A stretch of DNA of 64,000 nucleotides from Firmicutes bacterium TM09-10 (GCA_003481005.1 QUKC01000003.1:62001-126000); one strand, 5' to 3'; positions 26,676 to 37,105 are shown, counted from the first letter of the stretch. Translations and numbers: made by a program. The notes: generated from the letters alone by a model not told the origin.

Positions 26676-27215
26676 TTACTTCGCGAAAGGCATGCCGAAC
26701 AGTCTCAGCAGCTCGCGTGCCTCTTCATCTGTCTTCGCTGTGGTAACTACGATGACGTCCATACCTCTAACCTTTTCCACCTTATCATATTCGATTTCAG
26801 GGAAAATCAGCTGTTCCTTAACGCCCAGAGCATAGTTGCCTCTGCCGTCGAAGGAATCTGCGCTCACGCCGCGGAAGTCGCGGACACGAGGCAGTGCAAG
26901 GTTAACCAGACGATCCATGAAGTCATACATTTTCTCGCCGCGAAGTGTTGTCTTGCATCCGATCGGCATACCCTCACGGATTTTGAAGTTAGCAACGGAA
27001 TTTTTCGCTCTGGTAAGAACAACCTTCTGTCCAGTAATTGTCTCAAGATCCTTTACTGCGGAATCCAGAACCTTGGCATTCTCTTTTGCTTCACCAACAC
27101 CCATGTTGATGACGATCTTGTCAAGCTTCGGAACTTCCATAATGTTTTTATAGCCGAACTTCTTGATCATAGCATCTACGATCTCGTCTTTATATAAGTC
27201 TTTCAGTCTGCTCAC
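26676..27215 (-). CDS. rplE: 50S ribosomal protein L5
   Basis: 179 residues. [20 protein letters not shown] start and [20 protein letters not shown] end; binds 5S rRNA and contacts P-site tRNA. 23 bp after rplX. Confidence 0.98.
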   Translation of the reverse strand: MSRLKDLYKDEIVDAMIKKFGYKNIMEVPKLDKIVINMGVGEAKENAKVLDSAVKDLETITGQKVVLTRAKNSVANFKIREGMPIGCKTTLRGEKMYDFMDRLVNLALPRVRDFRGVSADSFDGRGNYALGVKEQLIFPEIEYDKVEKVRGMDVIVVTTAKTDEEARELLRLFGMPFAK

Positions 27216-27238
27216 GCTTATAGCCTCCTTCCTCGGAA

Positions 27239-27553
27239 TTATTTATCGATTACTTCGCCTGTGGACTTTGCAACACGAACCTTTTTGCCGTCCTCTACCT
27301 TGAAGCCGATACGGGTTGCTTTCCCATTGTGAAGATACATTACGTTAGATGCATCAATGGGAGCTTCCTTCTGGATAATTCCGCCATTCTGGTTTGCTGC
27401 AGAAGGCTTTGTGTGCTTGGTAATGATGTTGACTTTCTCAACAGTTACCTTGCCGTTCTTCTTATCTACGGCAACAACTTTTCCTTCTTTGTCTTTATCT
27501 TTGCCGGCGATGACCTTTACAGTATCGCCCTTTTTAATTTTCATGGTAGACAT
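27239..27553 (-). CDS. rplX: 50S ribosomal protein L24
   Basis: 104 residues. KOW motif [20 protein letters not shown] at the N-terminus; assembly initiator near the tunnel exit. 12 bp after rplN. Confidence 0.98.
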   Translation of the reverse strand: MSTMKIKKGDTVKVIAGKDKDKEGKVVAVDKKNGKVTVEKVNIITKHTKPSAANQNGGIIQKEAPIDASNVMYLHNGKATRIGFKVEDGKKVRVAKSTGEVIDK

Positions 27554-27565
27554 AAAGGCACCTCC

Positions 27566-27934
27566 TTATAATACTTCCGGAGCCAGAGAAGCAATTTTCA
27601 TAAACTGCTTGTCACGAAGCTCACGAGCTACTGGCCCAAAGATACGAGTTCCTCTGGGGGTCTTGTCATCTTTGATGATTACAGCAGCATTCTCGTCAAA
27701 CTTAATGTAAGAACCGTCTTTACGACGAACGCCCTTTACGGAACGAACTACAACAGCCTTTACAACGTCGCCCTTCTTTACAACTCCGCCGGGTGTTGCA
27801 TCTTTAACGCTGGCAACGATGATATCGCCTACATTCGCATATCTTCTGGTAGAGCCACCCATAACGCGGATGCACAGAATCTCTTTGGCACCTGTGTTAT
27901 CGGCAACTTTCAGTCTCGTTTCCTGTTGAATCAT
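27566..27934 (-). CDS. rplN: 50S ribosomal protein L14
   Basis: 122 residues, exact family length. [20 protein letters not shown] start and [20 protein letters not shown] signature. Intersubunit bridge protein. 36 bp after rpsQ. Confidence 0.98.
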   Translation of the reverse strand: MIQQETRLKVADNTGAKEILCIRVMGGSTRRYANVGDIIVASVKDATPGGVVKKGDVVKAVVVRSVKGVRRKDGSYIKFDENAAVIIKDDKTPRGTRIFGPVARELRDKQFMKIASLAPEVL

Positions 27935-27970
27935 AATAATTCTCCTTCCAACTTAATTACTTGCCGTAGA

Positions 27971-28225
27971 TTATTTCGCTCTTTCGATGATCTCAACAAG
28001 TCTCCATCTCTTGTCCTTGGACAGCGGTCTTGTTTCCATCACCTTCACGGTGTCACCAATGTTGCACTCGTTGTTCTCATCGTGTGCCTTCAGCTTGTAA
28101 GTCTCTTTTACGATCTTCTTGTAAAGAGGATGCTTTACATGATCTTCAATGGCAACAACGATTGTCTTGTCCATCTTATTGCTAACGACCTTACCGGTAC
28201 GTGTTTTTCTCAGATTACGTTCCAC
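27971..28225 (-). CDS. rpsQ: 30S ribosomal protein S17
   Basis: 84 residues. OB-fold with [20 protein letters not shown] and the signature [20 protein letters not shown]. 23 bp after rpmC. Confidence 0.98.
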   Translation of the reverse strand: MERNLRKTRTGKVVSNKMDKTIVVAIEDHVKHPLYKKIVKETYKLKAHDENNECNIGDTVKVMETRPLSKDKRWRLVEIIERAK

Positions 28226-28248
28226 GTTCGTTTACTCCTTTCTGGATA

Positions 28249-28458
28249 TTACTCTGCAACCTTGGCTTTCTGTGTCATCACTGTCTGGATTCTGGCGATG
28301 TTCTTTCTAACTTCGCGGATCCGAGCAGTATTGTCAAGCTGGTTTGTTGCGTTCTGGAATCTTAAATTGAAAAGTTCCTTCTTGGCAGCTGTCAGTTCCT
28401 GTGCGAGATCAGCAGCTGTTTTATTCTTTAAATCATCTACATAGGTTTTAGACTTCAT
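28249..28458 (-). CDS. rpmC: 50S ribosomal protein L29
   Basis: 69 residues, two long helices; [20 protein letters not shown] is the family signature. Its ATG lies inside the last codons of rplP (11-base overlap), so translation is coupled. Tunnel-exit protein that docks SRP and trigger factor. Confidence 0.98.
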   Translation of the reverse strand: MKSKTYVDDLKNKTAADLAQELTAAKKELFNLRFQNATNQLDNTARIREVRKNIARIQTVMTQKAKVAE

Positions 28459-28885
28459 TTGCTACACCGCCTTCCAAGTCAGCTTTCGACACAATTTTGC
28501 ATTTGCAGGGAAGCTTATGCATTGCGAGACGAAGTGCCTCTTTTGCAGCTTCCTCCGGAACGCCTGCGATTTCGAACATTACGCGGCCCGGCTTAACAAC
28601 TGCAACCCAGTACTCCAGAGCGCCCTTACCGGAACCCATTCGAGTTTCAGCAGGCTTAGCTGTAACCGGCTTGTCAGGGAAGATCTTGATCCAAACCTGA
28701 CCGGTACGCTTTGTATAACGTGTCAGTGCGATACGGGCTGCTTCGATCTGGTTGGACTTGATCCAGCAGGGCTCAAGTGCTACCAGGCCGTATTCACCGT
28801 ATGTGATTGTATTGCCGCGCATAGCCTTACCAGCCATGGTGCCGCGGAACTGTTTACGACGTTTAACTCTCTTCGGCATTAACAT
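28448..28885 (-). CDS. rplP: 50S ribosomal protein L16
   Basis: 145 residues. [20 protein letters not shown] start, Arg-rich region around [20 protein letters not shown]. Two ATG candidates, MLMPK (28885) and MPK (28879); the first is used because it sits two bases after the rpsC stop. Organises the A-site region. Confidence 0.97.
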   Translation of the reverse strand: MLMPKRVKRRKQFRGTMAGKAMRGNTITYGEYGLVALEPCWIKSNQIEAARIALTRYTKRTGQVWIKIFPDKPVTAKPAETRMGSGKGALEYWVAVVKPGRVMFEIAGVPEEAAKEALRLAMHKLPCKCKIVSKADLEGGVANEV

Positions 28886-28887
28886 AG

Positions 28888-29544
28888 TTATTTATCGCTC
28901 CCTTCCTTATTTCCTTTTGTAGGAAGTACCTCGCCTTTGTAGATCCAAACCTTAACGCCAACTTTGCCGTAGGTTGTATCTGCTTCTGCGAATCCATAAT
29001 CGATGTCAGCTCTTAATGTCTGCAGCGGAATAGTACCTTCGCTGTAGAACTCGGTACGTGCGATATCTGCGCCGCCCAGACGACCGGATACAGCAGTCTT
29101 GATACCCTTTGCGCCGGTTTTCATGGTTCTGCCGATGCAGGACTTCATAGCACGTCTGAAAGCAACACGGTTCTCCAGCTGCTGTGCAATGTTCTCAGCA
29201 ACCAGCTGTGCATCGCGGTCAGGTCTCTTGATTTCTTTGATGTCAACCAGAACCTTTTTATCTGTCAGCTTGGACAGCTCTTTCTTGGTTACTTCGATTT
29301 CTGCGCCGCCCTTACCGATTACAACGCCGGGCTTTGCGGTATAAAGGATAACCTTTACTCTGTCGGACGCTCTCTCGATTTCAATCTTGGAAACGCCTGC
29401 AGAATACAGTTTCTTCTTTAAAAATTTTCTGATGTTGTAGTCTTCTACTAAATAATCAGCGTATTCAGCGTCTGCATACCATCTGGAATCCCAATCTTTG
29501 ATTACGCCGACTCTTAAACCATGAGGATTAACCTTCTGTCCCAT
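28888..29544 (-). CDS. rpsC: 30S ribosomal protein S3
   Basis: 218 residues. [20 protein letters not shown] start, KH domain with [13 protein letters not shown], and C-terminal [13 protein letters not shown]. Part of the mRNA entry helicase site. 11 bp after rplV. Confidence 0.98.
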   Translation of the reverse strand: MGQKVNPHGLRVGVIKDWDSRWYADAEYADYLVEDYNIRKFLKKKLYSAGVSKIEIERASDRVKVILYTAKPGVVIGKGGAEIEVTKKELSKLTDKKVLVDIKEIKRPDRDAQLVAENIAQQLENRVAFRRAMKSCIGRTMKTGAKGIKTAVSGRLGGADIARTEFYSEGTIPLQTLRADIDYGFAEADTTYGKVGVKVWIYKGEVLPTKGNKEGSDK

Positions 29545-29555
29545 TATCGTTCCTC

Positions 29556-29945
29556 CTACTTTCTCTCATCAAGCACTACAGTGATGTGGCTCATTCTCTT
29601 CTCGATTCTGTAAGCCCGTCCCTGTGCTCTCGGTCTAACTCTCTTCATCGTAGGTCCCTTGTTTGCATAGCACTCAGCAACATAAAGGTTTTCTCTCTTC
29701 ATGCCGTTGTTGTTCTCTGCGTTTGCTGCTGCAGATTCCAGCAGTTTCTTTACAAGGCTGGAAGCATATCTGGGATTGTAGGTTACAACAGCCAGTGCTG
29801 TCTCCAGATCTTTACCTCTGATCGCATCCAGTACAAAACAAGCTTTCGTTACAGACACTCTTGCGTAGGATAATTTAGCAGAAGGTCTTGTATCTTTATT
29901 CGCATTTCTTTCTCTCTTAATTTGAGATCTATGTCCTTTAGCCAT
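29556..29945 (-). CDS. rplV: 50S ribosomal protein L22
   Basis: 129 residues. C-terminal beta-hairpin region ending [20 protein letters not shown] reaches into the exit tunnel at the macrolide site; no deletion is evident there. 19 bp after rpsS. Confidence 0.98.
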   Translation of the reverse strand: MAKGHRSQIKRERNANKDTRPSAKLSYARVSVTKACFVLDAIRGKDLETALAVVTYNPRYASSLVKKLLESAAANAENNNGMKRENLYVAECYANKGPTMKRVRPRAQGRAYRIEKRMSHITVVLDERK

Positions 29946-29964
29946 GAATAAAACCTCCTTTCAA

Positions 29965-30246
29965 TTATCTAACTTTGGACTTCTTTTCGTCTTTACCATG
30001 ACCTCTGTAGGTTCTGGTAGCTACGAATTCGCCAAGTTTGTGTCCAACCATATCTTCAGTTACATATACCGGAACATGCTTGCGGCCGTCATGAACTGCA
30101 ATTGTGTGTCCAACGAAGGACGGGAAAATTGTAGAACGACGGGACCAGGTCTTGATAACCTGTTTCTGTCCAGCAGCATTCATAGCGTCCACTTTTTTCA
30201 GCAAGCTGGCATCAGCGAACGGTCCTTTTTTCAGTGATCTTGCCAT
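29965..30246 (-). CDS. rpsS: 30S ribosomal protein S19
   Basis: 93 residues. [20 protein letters not shown] and the signature [27 protein letters not shown]. Head protein paired with S13. 20 bp after rplB. Confidence 0.98.
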   Translation of the reverse strand: MARSLKKGPFADASLLKKVDAMNAAGQKQVIKTWSRRSTIFPSFVGHTIAVHDGRKHVPVYVTEDMVGHKLGEFVATRTYRGHGKDEKKSKVR

Positions 30247-30266
30247 TGTTGTTCTCCTCCTTAACC

Positions 30267-31109
30267 TTATTTGATAGCCTTACCGTCTCTTCTTCTTACG
30301 ATCAGCTTGTTGGAAGCCTTCTTAGACTTTCTGGTCTTCAAGCCGAGTGCCGGTTTGCCCCAAGGAGTGCTCGGACCAGGACGGCCGATACCGGTCTTAC
30401 CTTCACCACCACCATGCGGATGGTCATTCGGGTTCATAACGGAACCGCGAACGGTAGGACGGATACCCATGTGACGCTTGCGTCCTGCTTTACCGTAGTT
30501 GATCAGGTTGTGATCGCCATTGCCTACAACGCCGATTGTAGCGCGGCAAACGATCGGAACCATTCTCATTTCACCGGAGGGAAGTCTCAGGGTTGCATAT
30601 TTGCCTTCCTTCGCCATCAGCTGTGCGCTGTTACCTGCAGAACGAACCATCTGTCCGCCCTTGCCGGGATATAACTCAATGTTGTGTACCTGAGTACCAA
30701 CAGGAATTTCAGATAACGGCAGGCAGTTGCCTACTCTTACTTCAGCTTCCGGTCCGTTCATGACCTTCTGGCCTACTTTCAGTCCTTCAGGAGCGATGAT
30801 ATATGCCTTCTGGCCATCTGCGTAGCAGATCAGTGCGATGTTTGCTGTTCTGTTGGGGTCGTATTCGATACCAACTACAGTTGCCGGAATGCCATCCTTG
30901 AATCTCTTGAAGTCTACCATTCTGTACTGGGTGCGAACGCCGCCGCCATGATGTCTAACGGTGATCTTACCCTGATTGTTACGACCGGAGTTCTTCTTCA
31001 GAGATACGCAAAGGCTCTTCTCAGGAGTTGTCTTTGTGATCTCGGAAAAATCAGAACCAGTCATATTTCTTCTGGAAGGTGTATAGGGATTATATGTTTT
31101 AATTCCCAT
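30267..31109 (-). CDS. rplB: 50S ribosomal protein L2
   Basis: 280 residues from [18 protein letters not shown]; an upstream in-frame extension into the spacer is dismissed because AAGGAG sits right before this ATG. C-terminal [20 protein letters not shown] carries the conserved His near the peptidyl transferase centre. Separated from rplW by a 234-bp spacer, far longer than usual. Confidence 0.98.
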   Translation of the reverse strand: MGIKTYNPYTPSRRNMTGSDFSEITKTTPEKSLCVSLKKNSGRNNQGKITVRHHGGGVRTQYRMVDFKRFKDGIPATVVGIEYDPNRTANIALICYADGQKAYIIAPEGLKVGQKVMNGPEAEVRVGNCLPLSEIPVGTQVHNIELYPGKGGQMVRSAGNSAQLMAKEGKYATLRLPSGEMRMVPIVCRATIGVVGNGDHNLINYGKAGRKRHMGIRPTVRGSVMNPNDHPHGGGEGKTGIGRPGPSTPWGKPALGLKTRKSKKASNKLIVRRRDGKAIK

Positions 31110-31343
31110 GATGATTTCTCCTTTACTATTTATTATCGTGCTTGTATGCACATATTCGCGATGAGCTCGAGGGTGCGGCGACTGGCAGGAAGTGCTTTGC
31201 CGTGCTTGCACGAGCAAAGTGCTTATTGGCAGGAGCCATAGTCGCGTGCAACGCGACGAGCAGCGTCAGCTGCGAAGTGCCCTCGATCGTTACCTGGAAG
31301 CTTTTATAACAAACCTTTGTTTCAAGCTTCCTTTCATCGCATC
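31110..31343 (-). other. 234-nt structured spacer between rplW and rplB
   Basis: No gene is visible. A GC-rich block bounded by CGAGGG (31168) and CCCTCG (31280) contains hairpins GTCGCG/CGCGAC (about 31240-31257), GCAGC/GCTGC (about 31260-31273) and a near-palindrome GTGCTTTGC...GCAAAGTGC (31192-31222), plus GGCAGGA twice. A further stem GGAAGCTT/AAGCTTCC (31296-31331) with inner AACAAA/TTTGTT follows rplW. Looks like an inserted repeat element or RNA processing site. Confidence 0.6.
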
Positions 31344-31643
31344 TTACAGACCAGCGAAGATCTCGATATCTTTGCTGTCAGCGGTCAGGGTTACGATAGC
31401 CTTTTTGGTCTTGGCTGTCTTACCAACTACCATACCGCGTCTCTTATTCTTACCGTCAGCGTTCAGAGTGTTTACCTTAGCAACCTTAGCGCCTTCGAAC
31501 ATCTTCTCAACAGCTTCCTTGATCTGGGTCTTGTTTGCTTCCGGATGTACCAGGAAGGTATATTTCTTTTCGCCCATACCAGCCATGCTCTTCTCAGTGA
31601 TGACGGGTTTGAGGATAACGTCATAGTACTTAATGTCTGCCAT
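31344..31643 (-). CDS. rplW: 50S ribosomal protein L23
   Basis: 99 residues. [20 protein letters not shown] and [15 protein letters not shown] are typical. Tunnel-exit docking protein. Its ATG overlaps the rplD stop (TAATG). Confidence 0.98.
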   Translation of the reverse strand: MADIKYYDVILKPVITEKSMAGMGEKKYTFLVHPEANKTQIKEAVEKMFEGAKVAKVNTLNADGKNKRRGMVVGKTAKTKKAIVTLTADSKDIEIFAGL

Positions 31644-32263
31644 TATGCGTACACCTCCTCGATTGTCTTAACAGCGTCCTTTGTCAGAACAACCTTGCCA
31701 GCCTTCATGATGTCATATACGTTGATGGTGTTCGGCAGAGCCATCTTTACATCAGCGATGTTCTTTGCGCTCATCATTACGTTTACATCATTCTCGTTTA
31801 CAACAACCAGACCGTTGTTTACATCCAGGTTCTTCATAACCTGTGCAAAATTCTTGGTCTTGATTTCTTCGAACTTCAGCTCGTCAACAACGATCAGCTT
31901 CGCATTTGCAACCTTGTCTGTCAGAGCAGACTTCAGAGCAGCTCTCTTCTCTTTCTTGTTGAGCTTGAAGGAATAATCTCTCGGTACGGGAGCAAATACT
32001 ACGCCGCCGCCTGTCCACTGGGGAGCGCGGATGGAGCCCTGTCTTGCATGACCGGTTCCCTTCTGTCTCCAGGGTTTTCTTCCGCCGCCGGAAACCTCGG
32101 AACGAGTCTTTGCTTTCTGTGTTCCCTGACGATTGTTTGCAAGCTGCTGAACAACTGCCATGTGTACCAGATGTTCGTTTACTTCAACACCGAATACCGC
32201 ATCGTTTAATTCGATTGTATCGATCTGCTTGCCTTCCATATTATAAACAGATACGTTTGCCAT
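31643..32263 (-). CDS. rplD: 50S ribosomal protein L4
   Basis: 206 residues. The tunnel loop [20 protein letters not shown] is complete, so no macrolide-type loop deletion is seen. In several bacteria L4 represses its own operon through the S10 leader; a long leader exists here. 23 bp after rplC. Confidence 0.98.
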   Translation of the reverse strand: MANVSVYNMEGKQIDTIELNDAVFGVEVNEHLVHMAVVQQLANNRQGTQKAKTRSEVSGGGRKPWRQKGTGHARQGSIRAPQWTGGGVVFAPVPRDYSFKLNKKEKRAALKSALTDKVANAKLIVVDELKFEEIKTKNFAQVMKNLDVNNGLVVVNENDVNVMMSAKNIADVKMALPNTINVYDIMKAGKVVLTKDAVKTIEEVYA

Positions 32264-32286
32264 CTGTGTGGTCCTCCTTTCCAGTT

Positions 32287-32970
32287 TTAAGCCTCAACCT
32301 TAACGGTCTCTTTGATGGTTACCAGAGCTTTCTTAGGTCCGGGTACAGCACCCTTAACCAGGATCAGGTTCTTGTCAGCATCTACTCTTACAACATCCAG
32401 ATTCTGTACAGTAACCTTTACGCAGCCCATGTGACCAGGCATTCCCTTGCCCTTGAATACGCGGCTCGGAGAGGAGCAGGCACCGTTGGAACCCTGATGA
32501 CGATGGAATTTGGAACCATGAGCCATAGGTCCTCTGTGCTGACCAAATCTCTTGATCGCACCCTGGAAGCCCTTACCTTTGCTGATTGCAGTAGCGTCGA
32601 TTCTGTCGCCAGCTGCGAAGATGTCAGCTTTGATTTCCTGTGCCAGTGCGTACTCAGACGCATTTTCAAACCGGAATTCTCTTACATATCTCTTGCAGGA
32701 AACACCAGCTTTTTCGAAGTGTCCCTTCTGAGCTTTATTTACGCCATGTCTGTGAATGACTTCCTTCTTGCCAGCCTTGTCTCTGTTGATAACTTTTTCT
32801 TTCTTATCAACGAAACCAACCTGAACTGCTTCGTAACCATCATTTTCTACGGTCTTGATCTGTGTTACGACACAGGGACCAGCCTGAAGTACGGTTACCG
32901 GGATCAGCACGCCGTCTTCGTTGAAGATTTGAGTCATTCCGACTTTGGTAGCTAAAATCGCTTTTTTCAT
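32287..32970 (-). CDS. rplC: 50S ribosomal protein L3
   Basis: 227 residues. [20 protein letters not shown] start and [23 protein letters not shown] loop near the peptidyl transferase centre; glutamine of the methylation site region KGFQG is present. 119 bp after rpsJ, a spacer containing a CTTCTG/CAGAAG hairpin. Confidence 0.98.
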   Translation of the reverse strand: MKKAILATKVGMTQIFNEDGVLIPVTVLQAGPCVVTQIKTVENDGYEAVQVGFVDKKEKVINRDKAGKKEVIHRHGVNKAQKGHFEKAGVSCKRYVREFRFENASEYALAQEIKADIFAAGDRIDATAISKGKGFQGAIKRFGQHRGPMAHGSKFHRHQGSNGACSSPSRVFKGKGMPGHMGCVKVTVQNLDVVRVDADKNLILVKGAVPGPKKALVTIKETVKVEA

Positions 32971-33089
32971 TGTTCGTTTGACCTCCTGTTGATTTCTACA
33001 TAGCGGAATGTTCGCAACTTTCCTGCTTCTGCATCAGAAGTGGTTAAAGCAGTTGGACTATTCATACGTCTCTGTAGAGGTTCTTGCAA

Positions 33090-33410
33090 TTACTTGTTTG
33101 TTTTCATTTTGATATCGATGTACACACCAGCAGGCATTTCCAGTCTCTGCAGAGCATCAACGGTCTTGGGTGTGGGTGCAATGATATCGATCAGTCTCTT
33201 GTGTGTGCGGCGCTCGAACTGTTCTCTGGAGTCTTTGTACTTGTGTACGGCACGCAGAATCGTAACTACTTCCTTCTTAGTGGGAAGCGGTACCGGTCCG
33301 CTCACCTGTGCTCCATTTTTCTTGACTGTTTCGATGATTTTCTTCGCAGACGCATCAACTAACTGATGATCGTAAGCTTTCAGTGTAATCCTCATTACCT
33401 GATTTGCCAT
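33090..33410 (-). CDS. rpsJ: 30S ribosomal protein S10
   Basis: 106 residues from [26 protein letters not shown] lies about 12 bases upstream. A second ATG five codons in (MRITLKAY) would give the standard 101-102 residues and cannot be excluded. S10 also serves as NusE in antitermination. First gene of the S10-spc transcript. Confidence 0.97.
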   Translation of the reverse strand: MANQVMRITLKAYDHQLVDASAKKIIETVKKNGAQVSGPVPLPTKKEVVTILRAVHKYKDSREQFERRTHKRLIDIIAPTPKTVDALQRLEMPAGVYIDIKMKTNK

Positions 33411-33692
33411 AAAAAAAGTCGCCTCCTTTTCGCGCTTTTGAGATAAGTGCGACAAGCGGTGACTGTACACGTTCCCGTGTGTGTCCTCTTGATAAGCAAC
33501 CCTGAAAGATCCTTTCTTTCTCTTATCGTGGACTCCACGTCGTTTCCCCTGTCTCGTGACAGGTGCTGTTATCTGGTACAGTGACTTGTCGTCAGTTTAC
33601 TAACTTGACATTCGCTCCACATAAAAACCTGCAGGGATTATGTATTTTCCGTTGCAGCAACCTTATGCTTCTTCGCTATCATGTCACAGCAC
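33411..33692 (-). promoter_or_regulatory. S10 operon leader, about 285 nt
   Basis: Region between the S10 promoter and rpsJ. It can fold CCTGTC/GACAGG (33548-33563) and CGTGGA/TCCACG (about 33528-33540). No open frame with a ribosome site is seen. Likely place for ribosomal-protein (L4-type) autoregulation, by analogy. Confidence 0.45.
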
Positions 33693-33697
33693 TTAGT

Positions 33698-33726
33698 AGT
33701 ATAAAGTAAGCCCTGCAAAATTGCAA
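33698..33726 (-). promoter_or_regulatory. Promoter of S10-spc operon
   Basis: TTGCAA (33726-33721), 17-base spacer, TATACT (33703-33698) on the minus strand. Confidence 0.85.
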
Positions 33727-33774
33727 GGCTTTTTTTCAAAAACTTTTCTCTTTTTTTGTACATTTTTCGATACA

Positions 33775-33930
33775 ACAGTTCACTCGTGGGGTTCTGCAGA
33801 CAGATTTCGTGTTTACACGAAAATCTGACTGTAGAGCACCACGAAGGGAGCGCCATTCGATGAGCAAAAGGAGCTGCGCAAGCAGCGGAAAGCAGCGCAG
33901 CTGCGTTTTGCGAATGGCGCGGTGAACTGT
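33775..33930. repeat. Composite palindromic element, copy A
   Basis: 156 bp with perfect 9-bp terminal inverted repeats ACAGTTCAC/GTGAACTGT. Inside, a first hairpin bounded CTCGTGG/CCACGA with core CAGATTTCGTG...CACGAAAATCTG, then AGGGA, then a second hairpin bounded GCGCCATTCG/CGAATGGCGC with GAGCTGCGCAAGCAGC inside. Intergenic, just upstream of the S10 promoter. Confidence 0.8.
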
Positions 33931-34031
33931 GACAAAAACTCTAAGCCAAAAGCTGCGCAGCTGCGATTCATGACAATAGAATGTTTGCGGAGCGTACATT
34001 CTATTGTATCGCGAATGGCGCGGTGAACTGT
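33931..34031. repeat. Composite element, copy D (carries a 35-bp repeat)
   Basis: Continues from copy A: GCTGCGCAGCTGCGATTCATG, then the full 35-bp repeat R1, then CGCGAATGGCGCGGTGAACTGT. The right half matches copy A; the left hairpin module is missing. Confidence 0.65.
33973..34007. repeat. 35-bp palindromic repeat R1
   Basis: Left arm ACAATAGAATGT, centre TTGCGGAGCGT, right arm ACATTCTATTGT. Embedded in composite copy D. Preceded by TTCATG as in R2 and R5. Confidence 0.85.
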
Positions 34032-34049
34032 GGCAAAAACTCGTGGCAC

Positions 34050-34670
34050 TTATTCCTCGATCTGCGCCTTCGCGAAGAATACCGGCAAATGGAAGTTCGG
34101 TGTCGGATTATCGATCGGAGACCAGGAAGCATAATGCTCAATTTCAGGAGTCTGGGCTATCTTATAGAAGTTACAGTAAAACTCGGTCTCCCCATCCAGC
34201 TTTTCCACTCCTGCCTCTTCCTTCAGATAACTCTCAGGGATCAGATAAGTCAGTGTCCAGCTGTCCTCCTGTCTGTCCGCTTTGCAGTCTACAACCTGCA
34301 GATATTTCTCCGGCATCGGTTTACGGCCTTTTCTTCCCTTTCCATATGCTGCATACATCGCACCGTTGGAATTGACTTCAAAATTTAAATACATTACATC
34401 GTTGGTCAGCGCTTCACCCTTTTCGGGGAATGCAAGGAAAACCTCCATCGCGCTGTCCTCACAGACCATATCCATAAAATTGTGGTAAACGCGCTTCGGA
34501 TCCTTTTCTTTGCAGACCAGCTTCACGAAAAGTCCCTGATCCTTCAGGTAGCCCATCCACCCGTAAGCCTCCGGCTTCTGCAGGCATGTCCACATAAAAT
34601 GATCCATCGAAAACCGCTGACAGGATTCGATTTCTTCCTTATTAAATATTGTTTTTACACGATACTCCAT
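34050..34670 (-). CDS. CBM9-like carbohydrate-binding protein
   Basis: 206 residues resembling single-domain family 9 carbohydrate-binding proteins: early aromatic-rich part (DHFMWTCLQKPEAYGWMGYL) and typical end HYASWSPIDNPTPNFHLPVF. No signal peptide, so cytoplasmic as written. Function unknown; such genes are common in gut Clostridia, often near sugar genes, but here it stands alone upstream of the S10 promoter. Its stop codon is 18 bases from repeat copy D. Confidence 0.75.
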   Translation of the reverse strand: MEYRVKTIFNKEEIESCQRFSMDHFMWTCLQKPEAYGWMGYLKDQGLFVKLVCKEKDPKRVYHNFMDMVCEDSAMEVFLAFPEKGEALTNDVMYLNFEVNSNGAMYAAYGKGRKGRKPMPEKYLQVVDCKADRQEDSWTLTYLIPESYLKEEAGVEKLDGETEFYCNFYKIAQTPEIEHYASWSPIDNPTPNFHLPVFFAKAQIEE

Positions 34671-34718
34671 ACGTCCCTCTTTTCTGCCGCGTTCCTAGAC
34701 CGACGGCGTTTATTCATG

Positions 34719-34753
34719 ACAATAGAATGCTCGCAGAGCATGCATTCTATTGT
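34719..34753. repeat. 35-bp palindromic repeat R2
   Basis: ACAATAGAATGC, TCGCAGAGCAT, GCATTCTATTGT; lies downstream of the chromate transporter pair (minus) and could act as its terminator. Confidence 0.88.
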
Positions 34754-34829
34754 TGACTGCGCACTTTGAATAGCATTTTACTGTGCCTCCGCCTCCGCGC
34801 ATCCTGCGCTTTGTTCTATTCCTACCTTA

Positions 34830-35402
34830 TCATACTATGCCAACCAGCGCAAGCACACCCTGCACTGCCAGCTTTGCAAAACCGCTCAGCACCATCACAA
34901 GAATCGGATTCCAGTTTTTCTTTTTTAACAGCCATACTGCGACAACAAAAATCACGATCGAATCCCACTTCGTCGACATAAAGCTCACCGCGTCGTTCCA
35001 GAACGCAGTGATCAGGATCGATACGCCTGCCGCCGCGATCATCGACACAACTGCCGGACGCAGCGTTTCCAGCACGCCCTGCAGCATGCTCATTTTACGG
35101 TATTTTAAATAAAGATAGGACAGCACCGTTACCAGGATGCACGACGGCAAAATACAGCCAAATGTCGCCGCCAGCGCTCCCCAAAAGCCTGCCAGCCGGA
35201 TGCCGACAAACGTCGCGGAATTGACTGCAATCGGTCCGGGTGTCATCTGGGAAATTGTAATCAGGTCGGTAAATTCCGATCTCGACAGCCACCCATGCTG
35301 CGTCACTACCTGCTCCTGAATCAGCGGAAGCGCTGCATAGCCGCCGCCGAAGCTGAACATTCCGATCTGCAAAAAGCTCAGAAAAAGCTGCCAGTAAATC
35401 AT
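34830..35402 (-). CDS. Chromate transporter family protein, subunit 2
   Basis: 190 residues, one half of a CHR-type transporter. Family motif FGGGYAALPLIQEQVV near residue 20, then ISQMTPGPIAVNSATFVG, and about five hydrophobic helices. Overlaps the first subunit gene by four bases. Short CHR proteins work in pairs with opposite topology; physiological substrate in anaerobes is uncertain and need not be chromate. Confidence 0.9.
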   Translation of the reverse strand: MIYWQLFLSFLQIGMFSFGGGYAALPLIQEQVVTQHGWLSRSEFTDLITISQMTPGPIAVNSATFVGIRLAGFWGALAATFGCILPSCILVTVLSYLYLKYRKMSMLQGVLETLRPAVVSMIAAAGVSILITAFWNDAVSFMSTKWDSIVIFVVAVWLLKKKNWNPILVMVLSGFAKLAVQGVLALVGIV

Positions 35403-35968
35403 TTCTTTTTCTCCTTTCTCTTCCGGAGCAGGGTCCTTACCACTCCGAGCACGATACAGAAGATCACGACATAGACCACGTTGACGTTAAAAATGCAGAC
35501 TGCAAGGAACGCTGCCGCCATAATTGCGAGGGATGATTTTTGCTTTCCTGCCACGATGCCGCTGCCCATATCATAGACAACCGACGCAATGACCGCGCCG
35601 ACGCCTGCCTGCATGCCGTCCAGCACCGTTTTTACAATATAATTGGAAGAGAATGCCGCATAGAAATAAAAGATCACCGATAAAATCACAAACGGCGGAA
35701 TAATCGTTCCAATGATCGCTGCGAGTGCCCCTGCGATGCCCGCCAGCTTGTAACCTACGACGATTGCACCGTTTACCGCAATCGCTCCCGGCGCGGACTG
35801 CGCTATCGCCACCAGATCGAGCATTTCCTCTTCATCGATCCAGTGCAGCTCATCTACAAATTTCTTTTTCATCAGCGTGACGATGACGTATCCGCCGCCG
35901 AAGGTAAACGCGCTTAAATACAGCGTGGAAAAAAATACTTTTCGGATCTTCGTCCATTTCTCCTTCAT
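35399..35968 (-). CDS. Chromate transporter family protein, subunit 1
   Basis: 189 residues, partner of the next gene. AFTFGGGYVIVTLMKKKFVD then AQSAPGAIAVNGAIVVGYK are the CHR motifs; ends in a basic tail RKRKEKKK. Transcribed divergently from a LysR regulator across a 258-bp A/T-rich gap, which suggests that regulator controls the pair. Confidence 0.9.
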   Translation of the reverse strand: MKEKWTKIRKVFFSTLYLSAFTFGGGYVIVTLMKKKFVDELHWIDEEEMLDLVAIAQSAPGAIAVNGAIVVGYKLAGIAGALAAIIGTIIPPFVILSVIFYFYAAFSSNYIVKTVLDGMQAGVGAVIASVVYDMGSGIVAGKQKSSLAIMAAAFLAVCIFNVNVVYVVIFCIVLGVVRTLLRKRKEKKK

Positions 35969-36104
35969 GCTTTCCTCTCATTTCTGCGCACGCTTTTTCG
36001 CATGCCCGCTGCTTCTGTTTGTTTCTAACATCGTACAGCCTCTTGTAATCGTTCTTATCATACCTTTTCTTGTAATATAAGTAAAATAGTATTATAGTAT
36101 AAAA

Positions 36105-36126
36105 TATATAATATTTTTATTATATA
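36105..36126. promoter_or_regulatory. Inverted repeat between chr pair and lysR
   Basis: TATATAATA-TTTT-TATTATATA, perfect 9-bp arms, in the divergent gap 35969-36226; candidate LysR site. The rest of the gap is A/T-rich with no gene. Confidence 0.45.
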
Positions 36127-36226
36127 AGCTGTACAGGAGCAGCCTTTTGACACCCTCGGTACAAATAGCTGCGTGAAAATAAGCGATTACACTTATTTTT
36201 CACCCGATCACCTTGGAGGAACCGCC

Positions 36227-37105
36227 ATGACTCTGCGTCATATGAAAATTTTTGTCGCCGTATATCAGCAAAAAAGCATCACCCTCGCATCGAACAGCCT
36301 GCATCTGGCTCAGCCGTCCGTCAGTCTGGCAATCAAGGAGCTGGAGGAATATTATCATGTCCGCCTGTTCGACCGCCTCTCTCGACGGATTTACCCGACG
36401 GAGAACGGGCATCGCTTCTATGAATATGCACTCCATATCGTGTCACTTTTTTCAGAAATGGAAAACAAAATTCCCGCCTGGGATGCAAATGCCCCGCTCC
36501 ATATTGGCTCCAGCATCACTCTCGGTACCTGCCTGCTCCCCTCCCTTGTCAAAGCCTATCAGGAGCAGCGCCCGGAAATCAAAATCTATGTAACGGTCAA
36601 AAATACCGGCACAATCGAGCAGGCAGTCATCGACAATCAGCTGGATTTTGCCCTAGTCGAAGGCACTGTCACTCACCCGGAAATCATTTCAGAGGTCTTT
36701 TCTGCCGATACGCTCTGCATGGTCGCAGCTCCCGGGCATCCGCTTGCCGCCAACCGGACGGTCACCCTCGCCGACGCTGCTTCCTGCCCCCTCCTTTTAC
36801 GCGAACCTGGTAGTGCCGGCAGGGAAATCGTCGAAAGTCTCTTTTTATCCGGCGGTATCCAGATCACGCCCGTCTGGGAAAGCGTCAGCACCCTCGCTCT
36901 CATCCGCGCCGCCCAAAACGGTCTCGGCATCGCAATTTTACCGGAGCTTCTCGTCCGGGATGCACTGAAATCCGGAGATCTTGTCTCCCTTCCGCTTCCG
37001 CCCGACATTCTGACACGCAACCTATACCTGATCCGACACCGCAACAAATACCTTTCGTCCTCCGCAGAGGAATTTCTGAATTTATGCCGAATGTGGAAAT
37101 TTTAA
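36227..37105 (+). CDS. LysR family transcriptional regulator
   Basis: 292 residues from MTLRHMKIFVAVYQQKS, preceded by GGAGG; an 18-codon upstream extension lacks support. Winged helix about 1-60 (LHLAQPSVSLAIKELEEYYH), then an inducer-binding domain starting near 88 (LHIGSSITLGTCLLPSLVKA). Probably acts on the divergent transporter pair; the effector is unknown. Confidence 0.93.
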   Translation: MTLRHMKIFVAVYQQKSITLASNSLHLAQPSVSLAIKELEEYYHVRLFDRLSRRIYPTENGHRFYEYALHIVSLFSEMENKIPAWDANAPLHIGSSITLGTCLLPSLVKAYQEQRPEIKIYVTVKNTGTIEQAVIDNQLDFALVEGTVTHPEIISEVFSADTLCMVAAPGHPLAANRTVTLADAASCPLLLREPGSAGREIVESLFLSGGIQITPVWESVSTLALIRAAQNGLGIAILPELLVRDALKSGDLVSLPLPPDILTRNLYLIRHRNKYLSSSAEEFLNLCRMWKF

